The notes under the pieces are model-generated. The model worked only from the letters and a program-made list of their open reading frames with translations. It searched no databases and was not told where the DNA came from. Shown here in pieces: positions 25,312 to 34,039 of a stretch of 43,443 nucleotides of DNA. Both the position numbers and the translations under genes were made by a program. The DNA is taken from positions 1 to 43,443 of the forward strand of contig DYKG01000031.1 in assembly GCA_020722725.1 (NCBI GenBank), written 5' to 3'. Numbering within the stretch: position 1 is the stretch's first letter; each line of letters opens with the position of its first letter. This stretch comes from Candidatus Methylomirabilis sp. GTDB taxonomy: Bacteria > Muiribacteriota > Ozemobacteria > Ozemobacterales > Ozemobacteraceae.

Positions 25312-26250
25312 TTAACCGCCGATTTTTGACAATGATGAATCAAAAGTGGATTTAAAACAAGCCTGATTTTTGTGCCAGGCTTTTTTATTTGCAAACAGTT
25401 CAGCAATTACCTTTTCCAGATCATCAGCCGCCATACCCCGCACCATTACGCCCATAGTCGAATCGAGGCAGGGAAGCAGATAACCATCGGAAGTAAGCCG
25501 AAGTCGCCGGCAGCTTTCGCAGAAAGGTCGAGTGCGCGGGCTGATGAAGCCGATGAACCCTTTCCCGCCTTTGACCTGGTAATTACGTGAGGGGCCAAAT
25601 GAGTCGCCACCAGGCGCTTCAATCAATTCAAAACTTTTACCAATAATTTCACGAACCCGGGTTTCTGAAAAATACTCCGTGTTATTCCCGGCACCTGGGA
25701 AAGGCATTCTTTCAATAAATCTGACGTGCACCGGATTATCGCGGGCAAACCCTGCAAAATCAGTAATTTCACCATCATTTAAACCTGGAATGATGACCAC
25801 ATTTAATTTTACCGGCTCAAAACCGGCTTCAACAGCAGCGTAAATCCCTGCCAAAACCTTGTCCAGGTCACCCAATCGCGTAATTTTTCTGAAAGTATGT
25901 TGATTCAGTGAATCGAGACTGATGTTTACCCTGCCCAGGCCGGCCTTCTTAAGTTCTTCGGCCATCTCTGACAGACGCGAAGCATTGGTGGTAAGGCAAA
26001 GATCTTTAAGGCCTTCTATTTTTGCCAGGTCGGCTACGAATCCGACGATGCCGCAGCGCACCAGAGGCTCGCCACCGGTGATTCTCACCTGTTCAACCCC
26101 GGTTTTTACGGCAACCTCCACGATCGGCAACAGTTCTTCATATCGGAGAATCTCAGAATGTTGTTTCAGGCAAATGCCTTCTTCGGGCATGCAGTAAATG
26201 CAGCGAAAATTGCAGCGATCGGTTATTGACAGTCGCAGATATTTAAACAT
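25312..26250 (-). CDS. moaA: GTP 3',8-cyclase MoaA
   Basis: A 312-residue radical SAM enzyme with all MoaA marks: N-terminal cluster C-x3-C-x2-C in TDRCNFRCIYCMP, VRITGGEPL, NISLDSL, second cluster C-x2-C in FCESCRRLRLT with a later LPCL cysteine, and the C-terminal GG (SKIGG). It makes the first intermediate of molybdenum cofactor. No other Moco genes are in the window, but a molybdenum hydroxylase would be needed for complete purine degradation. TGGAG precedes the ATG, and a good promoter lies at 26274-26302. It leads an operon with the ROK kinase, an odd partnership. Confidence 0.94.
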   Translation of the reverse strand: MFKYLRLSITDRCNFRCIYCMPEEGICLKQHSEILRYEELLPIVEVAVKTGVEQVRITGGEPLVRCGIVGFVADLAKIEGLKDLCLTTNASRLSEMAEELKKAGLGRVNISLDSLNQHTFRKITRLGDLDKVLAGIYAAVEAGFEPVKLNVVIIPGLNDGEITDFAGFARDNPVHVRFIERMPFPGAGNNTEYFSETRVREIIGKSFELIEAPGGDSFGPSRNYQVKGGKGFIGFISPRTRPFCESCRRLRLTSDGYLLPCLDSTMGVMVRGMAADDLEKVIAELFANKKAWHKNQACFKSTFDSSLSKIGG

Positions 26251-26273
26251 GCAAACTCCAGTGCTTTTGGTTT

Positions 26274-26302
26274 ATACTATCCGGGTAAGCCTTGCAAGTC
26301 AA
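26274..26302 (-). promoter_or_regulatory. Sigma70-type promoter for moaA-ROK-mutase-like operon
   Basis: On the minus strand TTGACT (26297-26302), 17-base spacer, TAGTAT (26274-26279), about 24 bases upstream of the moaA ATG. Confidence 0.6.
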
Positions 26303-26325
26303 TTATATGTTTATGGAGATAGAAG

Positions 26326-27234
26326 ATGATTAAATCAAATAAATTTTTGATTGTCGCCCTTGCCTTTTGCCTTTTTGCAGCCATCACCCGTGCCGCTGAA
26401 ATGAAAGTAATTACTGAAGGCAAATGGGGCAAAAAATCAGACCAGCTTGGCATCAACATGATAGAACCAGGCATCCTGCCAACCGGCCCGTTCATGGGCC
26501 CGGGAGGTTTTGATGTGGAAACTTCCGGCAAAATCTGGATCAGTGATTCGGTTAACCACCAGATAAAATCGTGGTTCAACCGCGAATGGCGCGAAACCAT
26601 GGTAAACTGCAATGCCCTTGGCGAAGTCTGCCTGGCAGGTAGCAAGCTTTATGTCGTCACCAGAGATCCCAATGGTTTCATAATTTTTAACACCACCGCT
26701 GAAAAAATCGAAAAACAGGTCAAAGTTGATTTCAAAAGCCCTGGCCGCATTGCCAGTCTGCGCAGCAACCTCATCGCCATCGAAGAACTTTCCGGCGGGG
26801 TCTGGCTCATAGAAGACGAAAAACCGGCTTTTCACCCGGCCATTGCCATGCAGGCCTGTGGTAACGGCACCCATGTTTTTGGACTGCAGAAAGACCTGCT
26901 CAGCGAAAACCAGCAGATTGTCAGGGCTGAGTTGTCAAAAGAAGTTCAGGAGCCTGAGGTCGTTGGAGTTCTCGAGAGCGAAAACCGCGTGGTTTACGCG
27001 CGACTGGCCACACTTCTCGATGATGACCCGGTCATTATGATTACCAGTGAAACCGAACCTCAGACTTTGCAGTTTGTCAGAGTTTCGGTTAACGGCGAAA
27101 GCCGGGTGAAACTGCCACTGATCGATGGTCCTTACATGATTTCACCCTGGAAAATCTGCAGTGATGGAAAGATTTATACCCTCGGCGGCAATGCTGAAGG
27201 GTTTAAAATTTTTGCAGCTGAAAAAAACTTTTGA
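26326..27234 (+). CDS. Secreted beta-propeller-like (NHL-type) protein, unknown function
   Basis: A 302-residue exported protein with a signal peptide over about residues 1-23 (LFAAITRAAE). Repeated motifs such as GGFDVETSGKIWISDSVNHQ and later VNCNALGEVCLAGSKLYVV resemble NHL/propeller blades, but only the first is clear. TATGGAGATAG upstream supports the start. It lies 61 bases upstream of the SH3b-NlpC/P60 gene on the same strand, so both may act in the envelope. No enzymatic motif is visible. Confidence 0.6.
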   Translation: MIKSNKFLIVALAFCLFAAITRAAEMKVITEGKWGKKSDQLGINMIEPGILPTGPFMGPGGFDVETSGKIWISDSVNHQIKSWFNREWRETMVNCNALGEVCLAGSKLYVVTRDPNGFIIFNTTAEKIEKQVKVDFKSPGRIASLRSNLIAIEELSGGVWLIEDEKPAFHPAIAMQACGNGTHVFGLQKDLLSENQQIVRAELSKEVQEPEVVGVLESENRVVYARLATLLDDDPVIMITSETEPQTLQFVRVSVNGESRVKLPLIDGPYMISPWKICSDGKIYTLGGNAEGFKIFAAEKNF

Positions 27235-27295
27235 CCGTGGACAACAGTATATTTGGTGAGTAAGATTAGATTAACTATTAAAACGGAGTAAGATT

Positions 27296-28561
27296 ATGGC
27301 AAAAAAGAACTGGTTGGCTTTTCTGTTGATGATCGGGGTTCTAAACCTTGGCCCCAATCTGGTTTTTGCCCAGGACAACCCCTTCGATGAATCGACCACA
27401 GTCAGCAACCCTGCGGCAACGGACGACCCCTTTGCGGTTGAATCTGCTTCAAATGCTGAACAATTCGAAATAGATGGATCGTGGGTCAACGTAAGATCAG
27501 GCCCTGACACCGGCAATAGCGTTTTGAAAACCCTGCCCCGTGGCACCAAAGGCAAAAAGCTCGAAGAAAAAAATGGCTGGAGCAGAATCGATTTTGGCAA
27601 CGGCCTGGTCGGCTGGGTTTCCAACAAATATATCGCCAAATCTGCCGGTTCTGGCAGTGCCGACAACACAACGCCTCCCGCCAACGAATCTTCCTATGCA
27701 AATAAGCAGATCGAGCGCTGGGAAAGACATCTCGGCAAGGATCTTCTCGACTTCAACCGTTTCCCTTGGTACTGGCGTCTGAATCGCGCCAACAAAGCTT
27801 TCAAAAAAGGTGACTACCAATCAGCCCTGAAGCTTGCCCGCGCATCAAGCGGTAATCCAATTGAATCAGCTTTCATGCAGGCCAAATGTCTGGCTAAGCT
27901 TGGGCAGGCTGATAAGGCCGAGAAAATCCTGAAGATTCTCGAAAAGCATCTTGAAGACATTGTAGTTAGAAAGAAACTCGACCAGATATCTGAGCCGTAT
28001 ATCAACGAACCGATCGTTTTCAAATTCGGCGGCTTCGATGATATCGAGACCTACCGCAAAAAGAAGGCTGACGGTGCCGATCTTGGTCTCGAATCGAGAG
28101 TATATTACGAAAAATATGTGGATATCAACACCTGGAAATGGCGCTCAAAATCTGCCTATAAAGAATTTGAACAAATCGCCGGAATCGACTGCAGCGGTTT
28201 CGTACAACGGGTGCAGCAACAGGCATTCAAAAAGGCCGGGGTCAATTACCCGATAGCCAGGGGCAGAACCTCAACCAGCGGCTTGTGGTCGAAAAAATAC
28301 ACCGACGAAATCAATCCTGGCGTGAAACCTCCGCCACCTCCAGACATCAGACCGGGCGACATGATTCTGCTTGACTACGGGCACAACCGCTTTGGTCATT
28401 CAATGATCTACAAAGGCAAAGATGCCGCCGGCAACATTATCGTCATTCAGATGGGTTCTACAGCTGAAGAAGCAATTCTTCCCGCCCACAAATACCAGTA
28501 TTATAAAGGCACTTACCGCATGAAAGGCATGGATCAGGTGCGCAAAAATCTGACCGCCTGA
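27296..28561 (+). CDS. Secreted SH3b and NlpC/P60 cell-wall peptidase-like protein
   Basis: A 421-residue exported protein. A signal peptide covers about 1-25 (LVFAQ). An SH3b domain spans about 58-115 (GSWVNVRSGPDTGNS, then GLVGWVSNKYI). A helical repeat region with TPR character spans about 165-225, and a C-terminal NlpC/P60-type papain-like domain lies at about 290-410, with Cys299 in GIDCSGF and His368 in RFGHSMIY. Such enzymes cut peptidoglycan stem peptides. The proline run PPPPPD before RPGDMILLD is typical of a flexible loop in the domain. AACGGAGTAAG supports the start. A strong terminator follows the gene. Confidence 0.85.
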   Translation: MAKKNWLAFLLMIGVLNLGPNLVFAQDNPFDESTTVSNPAATDDPFAVESASNAEQFEIDGSWVNVRSGPDTGNSVLKTLPRGTKGKKLEEKNGWSRIDFGNGLVGWVSNKYIAKSAGSGSADNTTPPANESSYANKQIERWERHLGKDLLDFNRFPWYWRLNRANKAFKKGDYQSALKLARASSGNPIESAFMQAKCLAKLGQADKAEKILKILEKHLEDIVVRKKLDQISEPYINEPIVFKFGGFDDIETYRKKKADGADLGLESRVYYEKYVDINTWKWRSKSAYKEFEQIAGIDCSGFVQRVQQQAFKKAGVNYPIARGRTSTSGLWSKKYTDEINPGVKPPPPPDIRPGDMILLDYGHNRFGHSMIYKGKDAAGNIIVIQMGSTAEEAILPAHKYQYYKGTYRMKGMDQVRKNLTA

Positions 28562-28583
28562 GTTTTAAACCAACCAATTCTCG

Positions 28584-28614
28584 AAAGCCGAAGCTGAAAA
28601 GCTTCGGCTTTTTT
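28584..28614 (+). terminator. Rho-independent terminator after the NlpC/P60 gene
   Basis: AAAGCCGAAGC, loop TGAAAA, GCTTCGGCTTT, an 11-bp stem ending in a T-run, 22 bases after the stop. Confidence 0.88.
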
Positions 28615-28858
28615 CGCGCTCTATACCATATTCGTTGGAGCTGAAAACCGAAGGCCACAGGGTTGTTTTTTTCAAAATTCTTTGTGCCCTGGTGAGGACT
28701 TTTTGGAGCAGAAAATCCAGCAGATACGATTCGCTTTCAATCGCTATAAGCATTGGGGCAAAGTAAAAATTTATCAGACTTCGCAAAGGTTCAACTGCCG
28801 TCTGTTTTTTCACTGAGTTTTGTGATAAAATCGTGCGAAAGTCAGTGAAAGCAGCAAA

Positions 28859-29578
28859 ATGGGAAACATCAAATACAGCGTAACTGTGCCGGTTTATAAC
28901 GAAAGCGAAAGCCTTCATGATCTGGTTTCGCGCATAGAATCGGCTATGCAAAGCCTCGGACAGGCCTGGGAACTCATTCTGGTTGATGATGGCTCTACCG
29001 ACGGCAGTTTTGCTCTGATAAAAGAACTGCAGACAAAGCACCCTGCCCTGCGCGGCCTGAAATTCAGCTGCAACAACGGCCAGACTGCGGCAATGGCTGC
29101 CGGAATAAAAGCCGCCCGTGGTGAAATAATAATAACCCTGGATGCAGACCTGCAGAATGATCCCGCCGATATTCCACTGCTGCTGGAAAAAATCGGCGAA
29201 GGATACGACGCTGCAGTGGGCTGGCGCGTCAAGCGCAATGACAACATGATACGGCGTATTTCCTCTAAAGTTGCCAATCGCATTCGCAATCTGATCAGCG
29301 ATGAAAACATTCAGGATACAGGCTGCTCGCTCAAAGCCTTCAAAGCCGCTTTGATTCAAAAAATCGAACTGTTCGAAGGCATGCACCGCTTTTTACCGAC
29401 CCTGATTAAAATGAATGGCGGGCGAGTTGCCGAAGTCAAGGTCAGCCATCATCCCCGCCAAAAGGGCATCTCGAAATACAACGTCTGGAACCGCATTCTA
29501 CGCTCATTTCTCGACCTGCTGGCAATTCGCTGGATGAAATGGCGCAAGCTGAGGTATGAAATCGATGAGCAGCTTTAA
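28859..29578 (+). CDS. Family 2 glycosyltransferase (polyprenyl-phosphate type)
   Basis: A 239-residue GT-A-fold glycosyltransferase like DPM1/ArnC without the C-terminal membrane helices. VTVPVYNESESL opens the nucleotide-binding fold, LVDDGSTDGS and LDADLQNDP carry the metal-binding acids (the second holds the DxD-type aspartates), and RQKGISKYN is the typical late motif of polyprenyl-phosphate glycosyltransferases. It likely loads a sugar on undecaprenyl phosphate for use by the GT39 enzyme two genes downstream. The next gene overlaps it by 14 bases. The gap upstream (28615-28858) holds no gene I can support. Confidence 0.87.
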   Translation: MGNIKYSVTVPVYNESESLHDLVSRIESAMQSLGQAWELILVDDGSTDGSFALIKELQTKHPALRGLKFSCNNGQTAAMAAGIKAARGEIIITLDADLQNDPADIPLLLEKIGEGYDAAVGWRVKRNDNMIRRISSKVANRIRNLISDENIQDTGCSLKAFKAALIQKIELFEGMHRFLPTLIKMNGGRVAEVKVSHHPRQKGISKYNVWNRILRSFLDLLAIRWMKWRKLRYEIDEQL

Positions 29579-29870
29579 TTTCTGGCTGATTGTCGGGTTT
29601 GCCGGGCAAATTCTCTTTTCTTTACGTTTTTTTGTGCAGTGGCTCGCCTCGGAAAGGCAGAAAAAAAGCGTTATACCAGTATCTTTCTGGTATTTCAGCA
29701 TCTTCGGCTCGTTTCTCCTGCTCAGCTACGCCATTCACCGGCAGGACCCGGTCTTTATCGTCGGGCAGTCGATGGGCTTCGTCATTTACATTCGCAACCT
29801 GGTTTTAATTGATCGCGAAAAAAAAGGACTGGTCAGCGAAAATGCCGCAGATTTCCAAAGCCCGGACTAA
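29565..29870 (+). CDS. Lipid-A-disaccharide synthase N-terminal-domain (LAB_N) membrane protein
   Basis: A 101-residue membrane protein of the LAB_N family: three hydrophobic segments with the family-typical FAGQILFSLRFFVQWL, followed by SERQKKSVIPVSFWYFS and a C-terminal QSMGFVIYIRNLVLI. Stand-alone LAB_N proteins usually sit between a GT2 and an ArnT-like glycosyltransferase, exactly as here, and probably help with lipid-linked sugar transfer. Two starts are possible (29556 and 29565); GAGG is better spaced for 29565. It overlaps the genes on both sides. Confidence 0.85.
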   Translation: MSSFNFWLIVGFAGQILFSLRFFVQWLASERQKKSVIPVSFWYFSIFGSFLLLSYAIHRQDPVFIVGQSMGFVIYIRNLVLIDREKKGLVSENAADFQSPD

Positions 29871-31533
29871 CGCTTATCGGCGTTTTGCCATACCCCTTCT
29901 GATTCTTCTGCTGGGCTCACTAACCATTCTTTTTCATCTTGGCACCGCCGGGCTGTTCGAAACATCTGAAGGCCGCTATGCCTCAGTCGGACGTGCAATG
30001 CTCGATTCGGGCGACTGGCTGGTTCCGGTGCATAATGGCCTGCGCCATCTGACCAAGCCCCCGGTAACTTACTGGGCCAGTGCTCTTGGCATGAAGCTTT
30101 TCGGCATCAACGAATTGGGCGCGCGCTTCTTTCTGGCGCCCGCTGCGGGCCTGACTGCGCTTGGCTGTTTTTATATCGGCCTGGCACTTTTCAACATGCA
30201 GACTGCGGTTTTGTCGGCCCTTATTCTGATTTGTTCGTTGTTTTTTCAGGTGCAGTTTCGCGGGCTGACTACCGACCCGTTTTTAACCATGTATGAAACC
30301 ATGATGGTTCTTGGCTTTATCCGTTTTCTTCAAACCCATTCAACCCGAAAGCAGAAAAGATGGGAAATCTTTTTCTGGGCCATGGCTGCGCTGGCAATGC
30401 TCACCAAAGGCCCGCCCGGCCTGCTGCCTCTGGCGGGGCTGATTCCAGGTGCATTAAGTTGTGGCTACAAAAATCATTTAAAAACTTTATTTAAATCGGC
30501 AATCGGCTGGACGATTTTCGTCATATTGGGCATGGGGTGGTATCTCTATCTTGCCGTCACCATTCCAGGGTTGCTTCAGTATTTTCTGGTCGACGAAACT
30601 CTCAATCGGGTTGCCAGTTCCCAGCATCATCGATCGGCACCCTTCTACCTATACCTGCTGCTGCTGCCTGCCGGCATATTTCCCTGGAGCGGTTTTTTCT
30701 TCAGAAGCCTGAGAAATGCAAGAGCTTACGTCGAAAACAGCAATGAAATCAGGCTGCTATTCTGGTGGCTTTTCGTTCCCCTGGCGATTTTTACCCTTAG
30801 CCGTTCAAAACTGGCTGCTTATGCGCTGCCACTGCTGGTGCCAATCGCGCTGCTGGCCGGCGCAGGGCTGGTCGACCTGCTTTCGCGGCTTCCCGAGCGT
30901 CTGGCTGATTTTCGTTTTCATCTTCGAGTTACCGGTTCAATTCTGCTTTTGCTGGGCCTGGCATTGTTCATATTCAGCCTGAGCGGTCAGTTAGCCGCCC
31001 CCTCACTTAATTTCAGTCTTAAGTTTTGTGGCATTGTCTGGGTTTTTATCGCCATCTTTCTGCTGGGGCAGTCATGTTACACCAATCGAGTTCTGATTCT
31101 GGCGCTGCTAGCCTTTACCGCGCCGAGCCTGATGTTTTTTTCAATGCCTGTCATCAGAGGCAACGAGCAGCTGCAACCCGGAAAATTTTTGCCCAGTCAG
31201 TGGCTGCTGCTCAAACGCATCGCAAATCTGCCCCCAGAGCAGCAAATCATCAACATTGAAGAAATGATTGAAGGCTGGTATTTTTACACCGGGCGTTACC
31301 CGATTACCTGGAACGTCAAACGCGTGACCCGGTTCGATGAAAAAAAAGCGCAAGAGCTGGTTCTTTCTGGCAATGAGCAGCTGCAGAAGTCAGTTACCCC
31401 CAACAGCATGCTGGTTCTGCGCCATAATGACCTGGCCCGGGTCAGCGAGATTCTCGATTATGAACTTAGAACGGTCGCCACCGAAGGAAAATGGCTGGTG
31501 TGTCTGCCAGAAAGAAGGTTCAAGGGACAATGA
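29842..31533 (+). CDS. Family 39 glycosyltransferase (ArnT/PMT-like)
   Basis: A 563-residue polytopic membrane enzyme. The signature loop after the first helix is intact: LFETSEGRYASVGRAML, then SGDWLVPVHNGLRHLTKPPVTYW, holding the catalytic acidic residues and the KPP motif. About eleven hydrophobic segments follow, with a periplasmic C-terminal portion. It transfers a sugar from an undecaprenyl carrier to lipid A or an envelope protein. I start at ATG 29842, since the longer frame would need a TTG and has no ribosome site. It overlaps the LAB_N gene by 29 bases and the next gene by four. Confidence 0.87.
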   Translation: MPQISKARTNAYRRFAIPLLILLLGSLTILFHLGTAGLFETSEGRYASVGRAMLDSGDWLVPVHNGLRHLTKPPVTYWASALGMKLFGINELGARFFLAPAAGLTALGCFYIGLALFNMQTAVLSALILICSLFFQVQFRGLTTDPFLTMYETMMVLGFIRFLQTHSTRKQKRWEIFFWAMAALAMLTKGPPGLLPLAGLIPGALSCGYKNHLKTLFKSAIGWTIFVILGMGWYLYLAVTIPGLLQYFLVDETLNRVASSQHHRSAPFYLYLLLLPAGIFPWSGFFFRSLRNARAYVENSNEIRLLFWWLFVPLAIFTLSRSKLAAYALPLLVPIALLAGAGLVDLLSRLPERLADFRFHLRVTGSILLLLGLALFIFSLSGQLAAPSLNFSLKFCGIVWVFIAIFLLGQSCYTNRVLILALLAFTAPSLMFFSMPVIRGNEQLQPGKFLPSQWLLLKRIANLPPEQQIINIEEMIEGWYFYTGRYPITWNVKRVTRFDEKKAQELVLSGNEQLQKSVTPNSMLVLRHNDLARVSEILDYELRTVATEGKWLVCLPERRFKGQ

Positions 31534-32000
31534 TCAAATTTTTGACGGTCGAATCTAAAATCACCGGATTTTCATTCTACCCTCTGCTCGAAATCGGCAC
31601 CGGCATCTTTCTTATGGTCTGTTCTCTTGTTGTGCCGGCTCTTTTCGTGGTATACAATGGCATTAAGGTCGAACAATGGGGCGAACTGTTGTTCTGCCTT
31701 GGCTTTCTCGTGCTGTTCATGTTCATGGGAAAATCGCTGGTGTTTCAGTCCATGCAGGTTTGCAAAGAAAATGGCGCGGTGAATTTTTATCAGAACCTGC
31801 GCGAGCCGCCTACTGTTTTTTCCGTCGCCGAAGCCGACTGGAAGGGAATTTCAACCCGAGACGAGGCGGTCGGCGAAGAAACCTTTGTGGTATTGTATGT
31901 TAAAATAAAAAATGAAGAGACTGAACTTTATCGAAGTGTTAACCGAAAAGAAATAAAAAAAATCTGCGATGCGTTGATTAAACTGGGTTCGAACAGTTAA
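31530..32000 (+). CDS. Two-helix membrane protein, unknown function
   Basis: A 156-residue protein with two hydrophobic helices (about 18-42 and 50-70) and a C-terminal soluble domain of about 85 residues rich in beta-type sequence (TFVVLYVKIKNEETELYRSV). I do not recognise the family. Its ATG overlaps the GT39 stop as ATGA, with AAGGGA upstream, so translation is coupled. It may be an accessory protein of the envelope-glycan genes. Confidence 0.65.
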   Translation: MIKFLTVESKITGFSFYPLLEIGTGIFLMVCSLVVPALFVVYNGIKVEQWGELLFCLGFLVLFMFMGKSLVFQSMQVCKENGAVNFYQNLREPPTVFSVAEADWKGISTRDEAVGEETFVVLYVKIKNEETELYRSVNRKEIKKICDALIKLGSNS

Positions 32001-32011
32001 GGAGGGTTTCC

Positions 32012-33301
32012 ATGCCAGGTTTGCATGTCAACGAAAGTATTCGTCTTTACAACCTTTACCCCCGACTTTTCGGGTCAATGACCCGTTGGCAAGAGCATCT
32101 CGACCGCATTGCCGACATGGGCTTCAACGCCATCTGGGTCAATTCTTTCCACTACCCCGGATTCAGCGGCAGCCTCTATTCACCTAAAGACTACTACAAA
32201 TTCAATCCCCTTTTCATTGATGACAACTCCGCCAAATCGCCGACCGAACAGCTCAAAGGCTTCATCGCCGCCTGCCACAAAAAAGGCCTGATTTTTCTCA
32301 TGGATCTGGTCATAAACCATACCGCCATTGATTGCCAGCTGATTTCAGAGCACCCCGACTGGTATAAACATGGCTCCGATGGAAAAATCCTGAATCCGGG
32401 CGCGATGCACGACGGTGTTTGGCATGCCTGGGGCGATCTGGCCGAAGTCAACAATCTTGATTCGATCGATCGTCAGAATCTCTGGCAATTCTGGTGGAAA
32501 ATGATGAGCCATTATCTGGAAATGGGCGTCGATGGCTTCAGATGCGACATGGCTTATCAGGTTCCAGCGGCTCTGTGGACATTTCTGATCGACAAAGCCC
32601 GTCAGACCCGCCCTGGTTGTATTTTTATCGCCGAGTCGCTCGGCTGTGATTTCAAACAGGTTCAGGATCTGGCCGGCCTGGGCTTCGACTACCTGTTCAA
32701 TTCAATCAAATATTGGGATTACAACGAACCCTGGGGCATGGAGCAGTATTTTAAAACCAGCCCTCTTACCCCCTCTATCGGCTTTCCCGAGTCCCACGAC
32801 ACCCCACGCCTGATAACCGAATTAAATGGTAATCTGGCAGCGGTTAAACGCCAGATTCTTTTTTCCAGCCTGTTCAGCTCTGGTTACATGATTACCAGCG
32901 GTTTCGAATTTGGTTTCACCAAAGCACTGAACGTGGTTAAAACCGACCCCACCTGGTGGGAAGAAACGGAAATAGACCTGACCGACTACCTGAAAAAGAT
33001 TGCCGCCATAAAAAAACAGTTCCCGGTGCTGAACCAGGAACTTGGCATCGAAATCGTCGATCAGGCCAACTGGCCTAATGTTTTCTGCTTCCGCAAATCC
33101 TTGCCGGGTCAAAAGAGCATTTTTGTTGCCCTCAACAAAGATATCAACCGTCACCAGCACGTGTACATTCCTGACCTCGAAGCCGTAACCGGGCATGGTC
33201 CGTTGATCGACATCAGCCCCGAATACGCAATTTCGGCGGTACCGCGTTGTCTCGATTATGACCTGCGGCCCGCCGAAATAAAGGTTTTCGCGCAAAAATA
33301 A
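32012..33301 (+). CDS. GH13 alpha-amylase-family glycoside hydrolase or transglycosidase
   Basis: A 429-residue GH13 enzyme, short for the family (catalytic barrel plus a small C-terminal domain). Conserved regions are seen in order: DLVINH (His103), GVDGFRCDMA with nucleophile Asp179, FIAESLG with acid/base Glu208, and FPESHDTPR with Asp263. No signal peptide is present, so it acts inside the cell on alpha-glucan, maltodextrin or trehalose-like sugars. TAAGGAGGG is an excellent ribosome site. It is the last plus-strand gene of the envelope-glycan run and converges with the next gene (3 bases between stops). Confidence 0.88.
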   Translation: MPGLHVNESIRLYNLYPRLFGSMTRWQEHLDRIADMGFNAIWVNSFHYPGFSGSLYSPKDYYKFNPLFIDDNSAKSPTEQLKGFIAACHKKGLIFLMDLVINHTAIDCQLISEHPDWYKHGSDGKILNPGAMHDGVWHAWGDLAEVNNLDSIDRQNLWQFWWKMMSHYLEMGVDGFRCDMAYQVPAALWTFLIDKARQTRPGCIFIAESLGCDFKQVQDLAGLGFDYLFNSIKYWDYNEPWGMEQYFKTSPLTPSIGFPESHDTPRLITELNGNLAAVKRQILFSSLFSSGYMITSGFEFGFTKALNVVKTDPTWWEETEIDLTDYLKKIAAIKKQFPVLNQELGIEIVDQANWPNVFCFRKSLPGQKSIFVALNKDINRHQHVYIPDLEAVTGHGPLIDISPEYAISAVPRCLDYDLRPAEIKVFAQK

Positions 33302-33304
33302 AGT

Positions 33305-33925
33305 TCAGTTGGAATCTCCACGCACACCCTCTGGTGCAGGAACAACATCCATCGGAACCGGCTGAACGGCCAACCCTGGATTAACGGTCAGCAGGCTTTT
33401 GATATGCGCAGAAACTGCCGCATAAACTTCCGGATTATAGGTGTGCATTTCATGCAGAGCCAGTCTTCCGAATGCGTCGAGAACGATGATGTTGGGCACG
33501 TTGTAATTGATTTTCAGCGATTTTCCAACAACTCCGTCCCAGTCCAGCAAAACTGGAATCGGCGGGTTAAAATCACGCCACTGCTTGATTACCGTGCCGC
33601 GACTGGTTGACCATGGAAATTTGCGCAGGTTGACTACCCACAACAGATGGCAGTGACCTGGCAAACCATATTCCTGCCTGAAAGTTTCAGCCCATTTCAA
33701 AATTTCATAGCGCTGATACCGATGTCCGGTAAGTATGATTATCGGTTTGCCGCGAAGATAGGTGCTTACCCAGCGTTGATGGTAAATATCTTCAATATCG
33801 AAATGGGTAAACGGCATGCCCTGGTAAATTTTGTAATAGCGGTAGCCCTGGGCGTGGGCAGGCCCCGCTGAGGCCAGCAACGAAAACAATGATAAAAGCA
33901 GGATCAGGCGCGATATTTTTGCCAT
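33305..33925 (-). CDS. Secreted thioredoxin-fold protein without a CXXC motif
   Basis: A 206-residue exported protein. A signal peptide covers about 1-25 (GPAHAQ). The fold looks like thioredoxin or SCO/peroxiredoxin: KPIIILTGHRYQRYEI sits where the redox motif would be but has no cysteine, and NVPNIIVLDAFGRL is the cis-proline and last-strand region. The only cysteine is in GHCHLLWVV. It therefore cannot do dithiol chemistry in the usual way; a binding or scaffold role is likely. The C-terminus is proline-rich. Its stop lies three bases from the GH13 stop. Confidence 0.6.
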   Translation of the reverse strand: MAKISRLILLLSLFSLLASAGPAHAQGYRYYKIYQGMPFTHFDIEDIYHQRWVSTYLRGKPIIILTGHRYQRYEILKWAETFRQEYGLPGHCHLLWVVNLRKFPWSTSRGTVIKQWRDFNPPIPVLLDWDGVVGKSLKINYNVPNIIVLDAFGRLALHEMHTYNPEVYAAVSAHIKSLLTVNPGLAVQPVPMDVVPAPEGVRGDSN

Positions 33926-33985
33926 ATAACCTCCATGTTAAAAGCTTAATCCAAAAATATATCAAAGAAATCAAGAAACTAAAGC

Positions 33986-34014
33986 AAAAAAAAAGGCGGC
34001 TTGGAATGCCGCCC
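33986..34014 (-). terminator. Rho-independent terminator after the endonuclease I gene
   Basis: On the minus strand GGGCGGC, 7-base loop, GCCGCC, then nine T, 25 bases after the endonuclease stop. Confidence 0.85.
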
Positions 34015-34039
34015 AAAAGGTTGGTTAGGATTTAGAAAA

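Noticed and set aside
28565-29386. 273-residue minus-strand frame opposite the family 2 glycosyltransferase
   Set aside because: It lies antisense to a gene with all GT2 motifs, has no recognisable domain or ribosome site, and reads through the NlpC/P60 terminator.
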